Part shown: positions 33,468-42,037 of the stretch, in pieces
How the letters are laid out: each line of letters opens with the position of its first letter
Position numbering within the stretch: the stretch's first letter is position 1
From: an archaeon
GTDB lineage: Archaea; Micrarchaeota; Micrarchaeia; CAILAH01
Direction: 5' to 3'
Assembly: GCA_024274875.1 (NCBI GenBank)
Contig: JAJSAH010000015.1
Span: 1-46,515, forward strand
DNA length: 46,515 bases
The notes under the pieces: generated by a model
Database searches by the model: none
What the model saw: only the letters and a program-made list of their open reading frames with translations
Told to the model about the DNA's origin: nothing
Made by a program: the position numbers and the translations under genes

Positions 33468-33917
33468 ATGCGAATGTTGATGAACGATCTCTCTCCTAAA
33501 CTTAGGTCAAAGCTTGCAAAAAGGAAGGTTTTAAAGAGCAGGCGCAGGTTTGCAAACGTGCTTCTTGATAACATAATCTATGAGCAGGATATCAAAGCGG
33601 TATCACGCCATGCTAGATTGAGCCCCACTCATTTATTCAACCTGTCAAATCTTGCGGAATTGAACTCACTTTCAAACGCAAGATTTAAGGAATGTATTTT
33701 TTTCACAGGGATTGCGGTTGCATCTTATTGGCTTTATAACCATTTCTCATACCTGCACTTTGCCAAACCTGCATCGTACATATTTGGCGGCATGTCATTC
33801 TTGAGCGCGCTTGCGCACACAATTCTGACTTCTGAGATACGCTCAATAAAGAAAAGAATTTTGCATGTCATATCTGCTTCACTCAACCCGATCTTTTCTG
33901 ATCATCAGGATCCGTGA
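33468..33917 (+). CDS. Hypothetical basic membrane protein
   Basis: A 149-residue protein. The first 60 residues are basic and helical (KLRSKLAKRKVLKSRRRF), followed by SPTHLFNLSNLAELNSL. Two hydrophobic segments follow (about 76-92 and 103-121) and a basic end. I recognise no family. ATG 33468 is fixed by the shared promoter; a longer open frame upstream would run antisense into tyrS. Its 3' end overlaps the Cdc6 gene by 39 bp, the longest convergent overlap here. Confidence 0.65.
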   Translation: MRMLMNDLSPKLRSKLAKRKVLKSRRRFANVLLDNIIYEQDIKAVSRHARLSPTHLFNLSNLAELNSLSNARFKECIFFTGIAVASYWLYNHFSYLHFAKPASYIFGGMSFLSALAHTILTSEIRSIKKRILHVISASLNPIFSDHQDP

Positions 33918-34922
33918 GTTTCCCCTAGATCCTCCGCTCTTAATATCTATTATTCCCGACTCAGCTAGTTTGTTTATGTAATTTCTTAATGTTCTGTCAT
34001 TAACATCATTCATTTTTTCGTACAGTTCTCCGGAAGTTATTCTCCCTTCTTGTTTTATTGCATCGATTATGCGCACCTCAATCCCATTTAGTTTTACTTC
34101 CGGTTTTTTCCTTTTCTCAAATGTTTTTATTTTTCCGACCGCCTCTTCTACGCACTCAACGCATAGTTTATTTAATCCTCTGCGTTCAGCAATCCTTGCC
34201 GCGCTCAGCAAAATGCTTATGCCTTTCCTCGCATCTCCTTTGAATTTGTATGCGTATGCCGCGCACAATGCAATGGCTTCTGGATCATAACTGGAAAGCG
34301 CCAAGTCGGCCCTGTCTTTCAGTATTTTTTTTAGTTCTGGCACTCCATACGGCTTAAACTCAACATCTCTGCTTATTGCAGAACTTCTTATTCTTGGGTC
34401 GAGATTTGTAACAAGCTCGAAATCATTCACTATCCCAACAACACTCATGTTAACTTTATGCACTTCATTCATTCTGCTTATATCATACAATACATCACCA
34501 TGCCCGCTCGCAATGAGCCGATCCATCTCATCTAAAACAACTACCACCGCATAATTTCTCTTTTTTACAATTTCCGCGGTTCTTTTCAATATATTATCTA
34601 TGCTTACGCCTTTCATAGGGCTTATGAATCCAACGCTTCTTGCAATTTCCACTATTATGTTATGCCGCGTTCCTGCATGCCAGCAATTTATGTAAACTAT
34701 TTTTATCTTATTAGAAAACTCCTCAAGCTCTTTGAGCACAAATTTCAACACAGCTGTTTTTCCAGTTCCGGGAAATCCATGCACCAGCAAATTTTCAGGT
34801 TTTCTCCCATCAAGCGCAATCTTAAAATTATATGTAATATCGCTTATTTCCCTTTCTCTTCCTGGAAGCTTCTTTGGAAGATATTCTGGCAGCATCACAG
34901 CTTCATTGATTATCAATTCCAT
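33879..34922 (-). CDS. cdc6: Orc1/Cdc6 replication initiator
   Basis: This 347-residue AAA+ protein recognises the archaeal replication origin and loads MCM. Walker A is GFPGTGKTA (about 48-56), Walker B VVVLDEMDRL (about 124-133), sensor 2 KGDARKGI (near 228). The C-terminal winged helix (about 268-347, EGRITSGELYEKM, RTLRNYINKLAESGII) binds DNA. Orc genes often flank an origin, but the 51-bp gap upstream holds only a promoter and I see no origin-recognition repeats nearby. ATG 34922 is supported by promoter spacing. Confidence 0.93.
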   Translation of the reverse strand: MELIINEAVMLPEYLPKKLPGREREISDITYNFKIALDGRKPENLLVHGFPGTGKTAVLKFVLKELEEFSNKIKIVYINCWHAGTRHNIIVEIARSVGFISPMKGVSIDNILKRTAEIVKKRNYAVVVVLDEMDRLIASGHGDVLYDISRMNEVHKVNMSVVGIVNDFELVTNLDPRIRSSAISRDVEFKPYGVPELKKILKDRADLALSSYDPEAIALCAAYAYKFKGDARKGISILLSAARIAERRGLNKLCVECVEEAVGKIKTFEKRKKPEVKLNGIEVRIIDAIKQEGRITSGELYEKMNDVNDRTLRNYINKLAESGIIDIKSGGSRGNSRILMIRKDRVE

Positions 34923-34944
34923 TGATTAAATATGAAATGCATCA

Positions 34945-34959
34945 TTTTTATTATTTATT
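34945..34959. promoter_or_regulatory. Shared TATA region, cdc6/antiporter
   Basis: TTTTTATTATTTATT covers the position about 26 bp from both ATG 34922 (minus) and ATG 34974 (plus); start-to-start is 52 bp. Confidence 0.55.
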
Positions 34960-34973
34960 GCAGATTCTTGTCT

Positions 34974-36242
34974 ATGGGTTTATCGGTATCAGAGATGATT
35001 GCGCTCATAGGCGTCATCCTGTTCATAGGTTTTTTTGCTGAAATGATATTCCGCAGGTTTTCAATACCAAACATAGTCATCCTTCTGTTGATTGGATTAA
35101 TATTAGGTCCCATCACCAACACTCTGCCTTCGCGTGATCTTGCAGAGTATGCATCTTTGTTCTCCCCAATTGCTTTGATTATAATTCTTTTTCAGGGCGG
35201 GCTGAATATGAAAATGCGCTCATTCATTAAAGGCAGCCCCCGCGCATTCCTGCTTAGTTTAGTTAATGTTCTTCTCTCAATGTTATGCATTTCTTTGATA
35301 GGAAAATTCATATTTGGGTGGGATTACATTCTTGGTGCAATTCTCGGTGCTATCATAGGAGGGACATCTTCCCCCATAGTAATTCCTCTAATTTCAGAGC
35401 TGAAATTGCGCAAGGATATTAAGAATATCATCACTCTTGAATCAATTTCAACAGATGTTATCTGCATCGTGTTCGCTATTGTGCTGATAAACTATGCTCT
35501 TGGCGCGTATGCACAAGGCGCAGTAGATCCAGTAGGCGTGATAATAAAAAACATATTTACTGCGTTTTCCACAGGAATTGTTATAGGAATTATCGGCGCG
35601 CTTGTATGGACGTGGATACTAAAAAATGCAGGCGAAATTGAGTTTGATTACATACTAACGCTTGGAATTTTATTCATACTTTATTATTTGAGCGAGTATT
35701 TAGGGGGAAACGGCGCAATAACTTCCTTAATGTTTGGCTTAGTGATAGGCAATATAGGATACCTATCATCTATGCTCAGAACAAACATATTCAACATAGA
35801 GAGCGCCCCAATAAAAGAGTTCCATAAAGAGATATACTTTTTCATCGACACATTTTTTCTTGTTTATTTAGGAACCATAGTTGTGCTCACGAATTATCAG
35901 CTTCTTGTGATTGGCGTGCTGTTATCATTGCTTCTCATAGCCCTTAGGTACATCACAGTTCCTGTTCTTATGTATAATACTGGTTTTTCAAGGAAAGAGA
36001 TAGACTTAATGTCAGTGATCTCTGCCAGAGGCCTTGCAGCCGCAGTTTTGGCCCCGCTTCCGTTTACATATGGAATCGCCTCAGCTGAGCTATTTCCGGA
36101 TATAGTGTTCTCAGTCATATTGGCGACAGTGGCAAGCACCACAGTAGGATACATCGTAATAAAACTGAGAGGGAGAGATAAAGATGAAATTGCTCCTAAC
36201 CCCAAAAATCAAAATGATGTTGCTGTTCCGAACACAGGTTGA
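34974..36242 (+). CDS. Cation/proton antiporter (CPA family, NhaP-like)
   Basis: A 422-residue membrane protein with about 12 helices. It has the CPA fold: an N-terminal VIIL-type helix with GLILGPI, FQGGLNMKM, AIIGGTSSPIVIPL, then ITLESISTDVICIVF, the position of the ion-binding acidic motif (here S-T-D), and a late ARGLAAAVLAPLP. It would exchange Na+ or K+ for H+. A 24-residue polar tail ends the protein. ATG 34974 is preferred to 34932 because the extra residues would bury the promoter and add an ill-fitting Cys-rich segment. Confidence 0.88.
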   Translation: MGLSVSEMIALIGVILFIGFFAEMIFRRFSIPNIVILLLIGLILGPITNTLPSRDLAEYASLFSPIALIIILFQGGLNMKMRSFIKGSPRAFLLSLVNVLLSMLCISLIGKFIFGWDYILGAILGAIIGGTSSPIVIPLISELKLRKDIKNIITLESISTDVICIVFAIVLINYALGAYAQGAVDPVGVIIKNIFTAFSTGIVIGIIGALVWTWILKNAGEIEFDYILTLGILFILYYLSEYLGGNGAITSLMFGLVIGNIGYLSSMLRTNIFNIESAPIKEFHKEIYFFIDTFFLVYLGTIVVLTNYQLLVIGVLLSLLLIALRYITVPVLMYNTGFSRKEIDLMSVISARGLAAAVLAPLPFTYGIASAELFPDIVFSVILATVASTTVGYIVIKLRGRDKDEIAPNPKNQNDVAVPNTG

Positions 36243-36931
36243 TTTGGATACAGGACAACCCCTTTCCCATCTATCATTTTGAGCGGAACCATTTTTCTTA
36301 CATGGTTTGTGCCCCTCATTTTAACCACTTCTATCGCAAAATCTCTTACTTCTTTTCTTCTTATTGAGTGTATCGCGATGAATCCATCCGCAAGAAATTC
36401 CACTCCAAATTTTGCCTTCATGTCTCCGGTGTTTGTTGTTTCTCCTTCAGATGTGATTAAAGAAGTAACTTTCCACTTTTTAAGCGCGCTGAACAATTGA
36501 AGTATAGACAATCTTCTTTTATATTCGTTCTCAAACAGCAATGCAAAGGAAGTGACTGAATCAATCACCACCCGCTTTATGTTCTTCTCCTTAACGATAT
36601 CTTCAATAATTGTTCCATCTTTGAAAAACTTATCCACCTCATGAGGCATGTACTGCATAAAATGGAATAATCCGTCTTTTTCAATCTTTTCGAGGTCCCA
36701 TCCAAACCTTTTCATATGCTTATATACTTGCCCCTTATTTTCCTCAAATGTTATGTACAACCCAGCGTCTTTGTGCAAAACGGCTCCGTTGTACAGGTAC
36801 TGCAGCGCGAATGTGCTTTTGCCTGCCCCGGCCTCTGCACCTATCATCATAATTGAGTTTTGCTCGAACCCCCCTTCAATCATTGCATCAAAACCCTCAA
36901 CACCAGTTTGCACTCTATCATTTCCACCCAT
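36209..36931 (-). CDS. KaiC-like RecA-family ATPase
   Basis: A 240-residue single KaiC domain with Walker A GAEAGAGKST (31-40), TFEENKGQVYKHMKRFGWDL, Walker B KRVVIDSVTS (about 117-126) and TSEGE. Archaeal single-domain KaiC-like proteins are signalling ATPases, often linked to roadblock proteins and motility; this one is third in an operon after a roadblock protein and a small helical protein. ATG 36931 has GGTG 5 nt upstream, and the preceding TAG stop overlaps that SD. Confidence 0.9.
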   Translation of the reverse strand: MGGNDRVQTGVEGFDAMIEGGFEQNSIMMIGAEAGAGKSTFALQYLYNGAVLHKDAGLYITFEENKGQVYKHMKRFGWDLEKIEKDGLFHFMQYMPHEVDKFFKDGTIIEDIVKEKNIKRVVIDSVTSFALLFENEYKRRLSILQLFSALKKWKVTSLITSEGETTNTGDMKAKFGVEFLADGFIAIHSIRRKEVRDFAIEVVKMRGTNHVRKMVPLKMIDGKGVVLYPNQPVFGTATSF

Positions 36932-36939
36932 GCTTTCAC

Positions 36940-37128
36940 CTACTCTTTCTCAACAATATTCCTTATCAATTCTTTATTTCCATTCACAAGTTTTGCGAGC
37001 CTATCAACATACTCATTCTCAAACGCCGACTCCTCCTTAATTTCCGACATAACCTCTTCACCGATGGTTCTCGCAATCTTACCGAAAATTTTCTCTGCAT
37101 TGCTAATCATTTTTTCAGGTGAATTCAT
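36940..37128 (-). CDS. Small helical protein in the roadblock-KaiC operon
   Basis: A 62-residue, charged, probably all-helical protein (KMISNAEKIFGKIARTIGEEVMSEI ... ELIRNIVEKE shown in part). There is no membrane segment. It starts directly after the roadblock gene stop (TGA then ATG) with SD GGTG 5 nt upstream, and ends 8 bp before the KaiC start. No family is recognised. An adaptor between roadblock and KaiC-like partners is a guess from position only. Confidence 0.75.
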   Translation of the reverse strand: MNSPEKMISNAEKIFGKIARTIGEEVMSEIKEESAFENEYVDRLAKLVNGNKELIRNIVEKE

Positions 37129-37497
37129 TCACTCACCAAGCAGTTCAGCAACTTTTTTGCTGCTTTTTTCCATGCTTATCAGCACCAAGCCTAAGTTAGC
37201 GTTTTTCGAGATGAGGCATGCAATAATCGCCATGCTTCCAGCTCCTGTCGCCACGAGTTTTCCTTCCGCGCTTTCCACAATGACTTGCTCGAAATTTCCG
37301 AGTTTCAGCTCATTAACCGATGTTTCGGCAGTGCCCACGAGGGCAGCAGTCATCGCAGCAATAGTTCTTGCATCCACATAATTCGGCATGTCGCTTGCAA
37401 CCATCAGCCCATCCCTTCTCACAATCGCGCTCGCATCAATATCGCCAACTTTGCGCAGCTCCGCTAGAATCGATTCAAGTTGCTGTCTTTTTTCCAT
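37129..37497 (-). CDS. Roadblock/LC7 domain protein
   Basis: A 122-residue single roadblock/LC7 domain (MglB-like): LRKVGDIDASAIVRRDGLMVASD, then AAMTAALVGTAETSV, FEQVIVESAEGKLVATGAG and LISMEKS at the end. Such dimers bind or activate small GTPases or ATPases; no MglA-type GTPase is in the window, so the KaiC-like ATPase in the same operon is a candidate partner. ATG 37497 lies about 26 bp from a TATA box, TTTATAAA type, near 37523. Confidence 0.9.
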   Translation of the reverse strand: MEKRQQLESILAELRKVGDIDASAIVRRDGLMVASDMPNYVDARTIAAMTAALVGTAETSVNELKLGNFEQVIVESAEGKLVATGAGSMAIIACLISKNANLGLVLISMEKSSKKVAELLGE

Positions 37498-37516
37498 GCA
37501 TAATAAATGTTGATTA

Positions 37517-37531
37517 ATATTTATAAATAAA
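37517..37531. promoter_or_regulatory. TATA region between roadblock operon and 37558 gene
   Basis: AATATTTATAAATAA serves ATG 37497 at about 26 bp. On the plus strand it would give the gene at 37558 a short leader carrying GGTG 5 nt before its ATG. Start-to-start is 61 bp. Confidence 0.5.
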
Positions 37532-37557
37532 CGCTGCTATTTATATCTGGTGTTCAT

Positions 37558-37968
37558 ATGGCCGCAAAAAAGAAGAAGTCAAAATCAAAATCTAAGAAGG
37601 GCGTGCGCAAGCGCGCAGCAGGTTCAAAAAAGAGAAGGACCGCAAAAAGGAAATCGAAACCAAAGGCCAGGAAATCAAAGCCAAAGTTGACAAAGGAAGA
37701 AAAGAAAATTATAGAGCATATAGAACCAATCATAAAAGAGGACCTTGAAGAAGAGATTAAGGAGGAAATTGAAGCAGAGATTGAAGAAGAGGAAGAGGAC
37801 AACATGCTCAAGATTGCAGTAAGCGTGATACTTAGCACGATACTGACGGCATTGTTTGCCGGCGCAGTATGGTATTTCAATCCATTGCCGGCATCTCAGA
37901 TAACATTGATTTCCATAGTGGTTTGGATAATAGTGACAATAGTGTTGTACTTTTTCCAGAGCAAGTAA
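37558..37968 (+). CDS. Lys-rich tail, acidic stalk and two-helix membrane protein
   Basis: A 136-residue protein with sharp charge zones: residues 1-48 are almost all Lys, Arg, Ser and Ala (KKKKSKSKSKK, KRRTAKRKSK), like a histone H1 tail; residues 50-82 are an acidic helix (EEEIKEEIEAEIEEEEED); two hydrophobic helices follow (about 84-104 and 112-133). If the tail is cytosolic it could bind DNA or ribosomes at the membrane; if outside, polyanionic surface layers. No family is assigned. GGTG stands 5 nt before ATG 37558. Confidence 0.75.
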   Translation: MAAKKKKSKSKSKKGVRKRAAGSKKRRTAKRKSKPKARKSKPKLTKEEKKIIEHIEPIIKEDLEEEIKEEIEAEIEEEEEDNMLKIAVSVILSTILTALFAGAVWYFNPLPASQITLISIVVWIIVTIVLYFFQSK

Positions 37969-37998
37969 TTTAATAAAAAATAATCTCCTTAATTTTTT

Positions 37999-40900
37999 AT
38001 GCGCAGGCTTTTTTTGCTGTTAATATTGTTCTCAGCGCTCTCGCATGCCTCTGCGAACTTTACATATCTTGACCCATCATTTAACAAACCATGGGAGCCG
38101 GTGCTGTTGATAGATCAGAATCTTGCAGTAAGCCTAATAATGAATGAATTTGATGATGATGCCGACCTATCCATATCATACATGAATGATTTTGATGCTG
38201 AGACAACCCGCGAGCTTAGAGATGCAATAAGCCGTGCGAGAGATGCAGATGAGCTTTATTTTGATGTCAAAAATGCGAAAAATGAGATGATTGCGAAATC
38301 GATAAACATATTTGGGGTAGGCACCATAGCAGGAGGTGCCGTTCTTGTCTCCGCGCTTGTTGCGCAATGGGAAATAGCAATAGTTGTTGTATCTGGCGGC
38401 GCGGCATATGTGACTTCGGAAGGTCTTGAATTGATCAACATTATAAAAGAATATTATTCTGGTTTGGTTGATTCTGTTCAAAAGAGCGAGGAAAGCTATA
38501 ACATACTGCTTTCTAAGATAAACCAAGAATATGCGGAATTGGATAGGATGGGAATCACTGCTGAGTCATACAGAGGCCAAAGCTACAATGACATTTCCTG
38601 GGTAAAAACATCCCTTTCCAACATTAATTCTGAACGCCTGGTTGAACGCGAGCAAACTCTTAAATCCCTGCTTTCAACATATTCAACCTCCACATCTGTT
38701 TACGATAGGATAATTTCTAACAGCAAAGCGCAGATTTTTGATATGCTTGATGGCCGCGAATCAGCGTTCTATACGCTTGTCCAGATCTACCTGCGTGAGA
38801 AGAAAATTCAGAATGATGTTCTTGAGGAGCGCGCGTCCCTTCGGTCTTCTGTCTCATCAAAATATTCAGATCTTGAAAATCAACTCAATGAAGTTCGACA
38901 AGATTATGGCGAATTTGTGGATTCGGATATAGTGTATTTCAGAATAAGTTCTATTCAGACAATAGATGCGCCGTACGACCACATAAAAGATGCGGAGGTA
39001 TCTCTTAAGCGCGCGGAAAATAACATTCGCGACGGCGATTCTGCCTATAATTCAGGTTCAGAGGGTTATGTTGCCCGCTCCATAATGATGTATTATGATG
39101 CCGCCGACAACCTTGACTCTGCATATTTTGAGATAAACCGGGCAAGGCAGTTAGGGGAATTTATGCTGAGCTCTGCTGAGAGTGCAACAGAGCTAGAATA
39201 TGCTTCTGCGCTATCAGATGCAGATTCATTTATCCCAACCACCGAAGCAGAGAGCGAACAGCTCAATTCCGCAAGAGCACTGCTTGATGATGCGGAACAA
39301 TTATTGAATAAGCGCGCAAGAACGAAGAGAGAGAGGTTTAACAACCTAAAGCTGGCATACAAAAATTCTGTGCTTGCACGATCATACTTATCCTCCACTG
39401 CGGCATTTTACAGTAATGCTAAGAGCGATGCGCTGTACAAGCTTGAATACTTAAAGAAGGTTATCGATTTAGCCAGCTCAGATGGCATCGAAGTTGATTA
39501 TGAGAGGAGCTTTCACTCTTCTTCAAAAATCCAAGTTGAGAGCGGAAACCTTCCGGCATCTCAGATGATAAACATATCATTGAAATGCACGGAACTTGCT
39601 GAAAGAATATATGTTAGGGCCGGAGCGCAATATTCCAATTTAGGAGTGCGGTTTTCTGAAATTAAGCCATATATGCAGTATTTGGCTGAATTAGATGGAG
39701 AATATCCCAAAGAGTATCTTTCCCTTAAACCGTATCTGAATGCAGATGACAGCATTAATATTCGCAAAGCGCTTGGGCATTACAGCGAGCTTTCATCTAT
39801 GGTAAATTCTTTATACTCTCAAGTTCATATGCGTTCAAAATCCCTTATAATGCAGTCGCTCAAAACTAATTCTCGAGTTTTTGTTGCCTATTCAAACTCT
39901 TCAGTGTGTTTGGATAAACCAGTAAAGAAGAGGGTTGAGTTCTCTACGCACAGCAGTTTGGATCTTATTTATGCGGGACCGTTGACCATAACTATTCCTT
40001 TCAAGCACGATATTACAGATTCTGCGGAGGTTGCCAACCCATGGGAAATGGATTACTCATACTCTTCTGGCAAACTTACTGTGTTGATACCAGAATACGA
40101 AAAGAATGCGCAGTACATTATACAGTGGGAGGATTACGAGACGCTTGCCCGCACAATCTCTGAAGAGCAGGAAGTTCTGCAAACATCCCCAAATGAGGTT
40201 GTTGTTTCATTAACCAACAATATTAAATCCTCAGGAGTTCCGCGTCTTTTAGTGCAGCCTCGTTTTAGCGGTTATGCATATTCGCTTTATTTAGATGGAA
40301 TATTCGTTGGCTCGCACATTGGCGAAGCAACCATAAATCGCGAAATCGCACCTGGCAGGCATGTAATCCTTCAAAAATATGTTATGCGCAACCCATTCCG
40401 CGCATCATTTGATGAAGTTTCTGAATCAACATTTTCCGGTAGGGTTTCCAATCTTCTCCCTATCGATGTTCCTGAAGCATATGTTAAGATAAATCTCCCA
40501 ATACTTAATCCAAGCTCCGTAACGGCATCCTCGTTAGATTGCACAATATTGAAACAGGAGTATGCAGCATTTCCCGACTCAACAGAGCTTTTTATACAAT
40601 TCTCTTCTCTGCCTGCCGAGTCATCATGCTCCATCACTATATACTCTTCTTCAGCGATTGATCCCGAATCAGTTCAGGAGATTATTGATGAGCTGCGCAA
40701 CGATTCAGGAATTGATTCATCAGTAGAGGAGAGGATAGATGAAGCGCAGCGCTACTTGGATGCTGGCGATGCCGACAGCGCATATGAAGCCGCGAACGAA
40801 GCTAAGATCATGTTGGAAGAAAAATCCGAACAGCGGAGAAGGGAAAGCGCCATTAATTCTACTTTAAGCGCGTATAACAAAACAATCCGCTTGCGCATTT

Positions 40901-41841
40901 CAGATTTGATTTCTGTAAATGATAAGCAGGTTCACGATATTGTTTCAAAGGCAAAGATGTACTATGATGCATCTGCGCATGAGATAGATTCAAGCAAAAA
41001 ATTATCCAATCTGCGCAAGGCGGATCGCGAACTTGCAAAGATAGATTCTTTAGTGTATGATAGACTTTCATCATATTCCGAGCAAGCTAATGATTTAAAA
41101 CAGCGTTGGCTATACCTTATTGACAAGGGATATGCAGATGAGCTTCCCGCAGATATTTCTTTAATAGAACAACAGTTATCATCCATATCTTTTTCTGGGG
41201 ACGCTGACTCATCGCTGTTCGATCGCCTTAATGCAATCAGTTCGAACTTATCTACGTTAGAAAGCAAAACTTCGTTAGCTGAGAAGGATGAAAAGAGATG
41301 GGAGTCATCTCTAAAATCTTCTTATAAATCAGCGATATCAAAACTGAAAGCGCACATATCAAAACTGAGCGATGCGTGTTCAACCTCATGCCCGGAAAAT
41401 TTAGTTGCGCACGCAAACTCTTTGCTTACTCTCAACCCTTCTTCCCCCTCGGAATATAAAGATGCAATAAGTTATATCAACGATACGATTTCCAACATAG
41501 CCACTTATGTTCGCACCGAGCAGGAGAGCGCAAATGATGCCATAGGGGAGCTTCGCAAGCTCATAAGCGCAATAACCGATTATGGAGAAAAGCAAACGCT
41601 TGTGAAAAAACTGCACAACATAGAATCGCTGTATGATAAGGGGAAATATTACAGCGCAAAACAATCAGCGTTAACGCTTGCTTCTGCAATATCCTCATCT
41701 CAGGGCTCGGACCAGAACGATTATACTCTTATATTCGCAGGTATTGCAGTGATCTTGCTTTCATTTATCATACTGAAAATGAAAGAGAGGAACACAGGCG
41801 TGCAGGAAGAAATAAAGAAAATACTGAAAAAAGGGCAATAA
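37999..41841 (+). CDS. Giant coiled-coil surface protein with C-terminal membrane anchor
   Basis: A 1280-residue protein. Signal peptide 1-19; an Ala/Gly/Val-rich hydrophobic hairpin at about 92-140; a long Ser/Ala/Glu-rich helical, coiled-coil region to about 650; a beta-rich section at about 650-880 (FSTHSSLDLIYAG, LLVQPRFSGYAYSLYLDG); a second coiled-coil region to about 1240; then a transmembrane helix (TLIFAGIAVILLSFIILK) and a Lys-rich cytosolic tail. The design resembles archaeal surface proteins with a PEGA/DUF-type beta module between stalks. No enzyme motif. A TATA-like TTTAATAAAA lies about 26 bp before ATG 37999. Confidence 0.78.
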   Translation: MRRLFLLLILFSALSHASANFTYLDPSFNKPWEPVLLIDQNLAVSLIMNEFDDDADLSISYMNDFDAETTRELRDAISRARDADELYFDVKNAKNEMIAKSINIFGVGTIAGGAVLVSALVAQWEIAIVVVSGGAAYVTSEGLELINIIKEYYSGLVDSVQKSEESYNILLSKINQEYAELDRMGITAESYRGQSYNDISWVKTSLSNINSERLVEREQTLKSLLSTYSTSTSVYDRIISNSKAQIFDMLDGRESAFYTLVQIYLREKKIQNDVLEERASLRSSVSSKYSDLENQLNEVRQDYGEFVDSDIVYFRISSIQTIDAPYDHIKDAEVSLKRAENNIRDGDSAYNSGSEGYVARSIMMYYDAADNLDSAYFEINRARQLGEFMLSSAESATELEYASALSDADSFIPTTEAESEQLNSARALLDDAEQLLNKRARTKRERFNNLKLAYKNSVLARSYLSSTAAFYSNAKSDALYKLEYLKKVIDLASSDGIEVDYERSFHSSSKIQVESGNLPASQMINISLKCTELAERIYVRAGAQYSNLGVRFSEIKPYMQYLAELDGEYPKEYLSLKPYLNADDSINIRKALGHYSELSSMVNSLYSQVHMRSKSLIMQSLKTNSRVFVAYSNSSVCLDKPVKKRVEFSTHSSLDLIYAGPLTITIPFKHDITDSAEVANPWEMDYSYSSGKLTVLIPEYEKNAQYIIQWEDYETLARTISEEQEVLQTSPNEVVVSLTNNIKSSGVPRLLVQPRFSGYAYSLYLDGIFVGSHIGEATINREIAPGRHVILQKYVMRNPFRASFDEVSESTFSGRVSNLLPIDVPEAYVKINLPILNPSSVTASSLDCTILKQEYAAFPDSTELFIQFSSLPAESSCSITIYSSSAIDPESVQEIIDELRNDSGIDSSVEERIDEAQRYLDAGDADSAYEAANEAKIMLEEKSEQRRRESAINSTLSAYNKTIRLRISDLISVNDKQVHDIVSKAKMYYDASAHEIDSSKKLSNLRKADRELAKIDSLVYDRLSSYSEQANDLKQRWLYLIDKGYADELPADISLIEQQLSSISFSGDADSSLFDRLNAISSNLSTLESKTSLAEKDEKRWESSLKSSYKSAISKLKAHISKLSDACSTSCPENLVAHANSLLTLNPSSPSEYKDAISYINDTISNIATYVRTEQESANDAIGELRKLISAITDYGEKQTLVKKLHNIESLYDKGKYYSAKQSALTLASAISSSQGSDQNDYTLIFAGIAVILLSFIILKMKERNTGVQEEIKKILKKGQ

Positions 41842-41964
41842 CTACTCTTCTTCCTCCTCTTCTTCCTCCTCGTAATCATCCTCCTCTTCCCAATCCATAT
41901 CTTCATCATCAAATTCCTCATCATCTTCGTCCATTTCATCTTCCCAATCATCATCTCCTACCAT
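41842..41964 (-). CDS. 40-residue polyacidic protein
   Basis: A short frame starting MVGDDDWEDEMDEDDEE and ending in nine Glu, with about three quarters of residues Asp or Glu. The DNA is simple-sequence (CTC/TTC/ATC triplets), so it could be non-coding, but the frame is uninterrupted, has a GGTGGAGG signal upstream of ATG 41964, and its TAG abuts the TAA of the giant gene, as in other convergent pairs here. Small acidic tails of this kind act as histone or nucleic-acid mimics in other systems; here that is only a guess. Confidence 0.5.
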   Translation of the reverse strand: MVGDDDWEDEMDEDDEEFDDEDMDWEEEDDYEEEEEEEEE

Positions 41965-42009
41965 ATTATTCCCTCCACCTGATAGGCTCATATCTTTATA
42001 TTTGGATTA

Positions 42010-42018
42010 TTTTTAAAT
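42010..42018 (+). promoter_or_regulatory. TATA box of the PAP2-kinase gene
   Basis: TTTTTAAAT, centred about 42014, lies 24 bp before ATG 42038 and fits a leaderless transcript. The same box could serve the minus-strand acidic gene with a leader of about 23 nt that includes its SD. Confidence 0.5.
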
Positions 42019-42037
42019 GTTTTGAAGTGATATATTC

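Noticed and set aside
34923-34973. Replication origin beside cdc6
   Set aside because: The gap is 51 bp and is filled by the divergent promoter; no origin-recognition-box repeats or AT-rich unwinding region seen.
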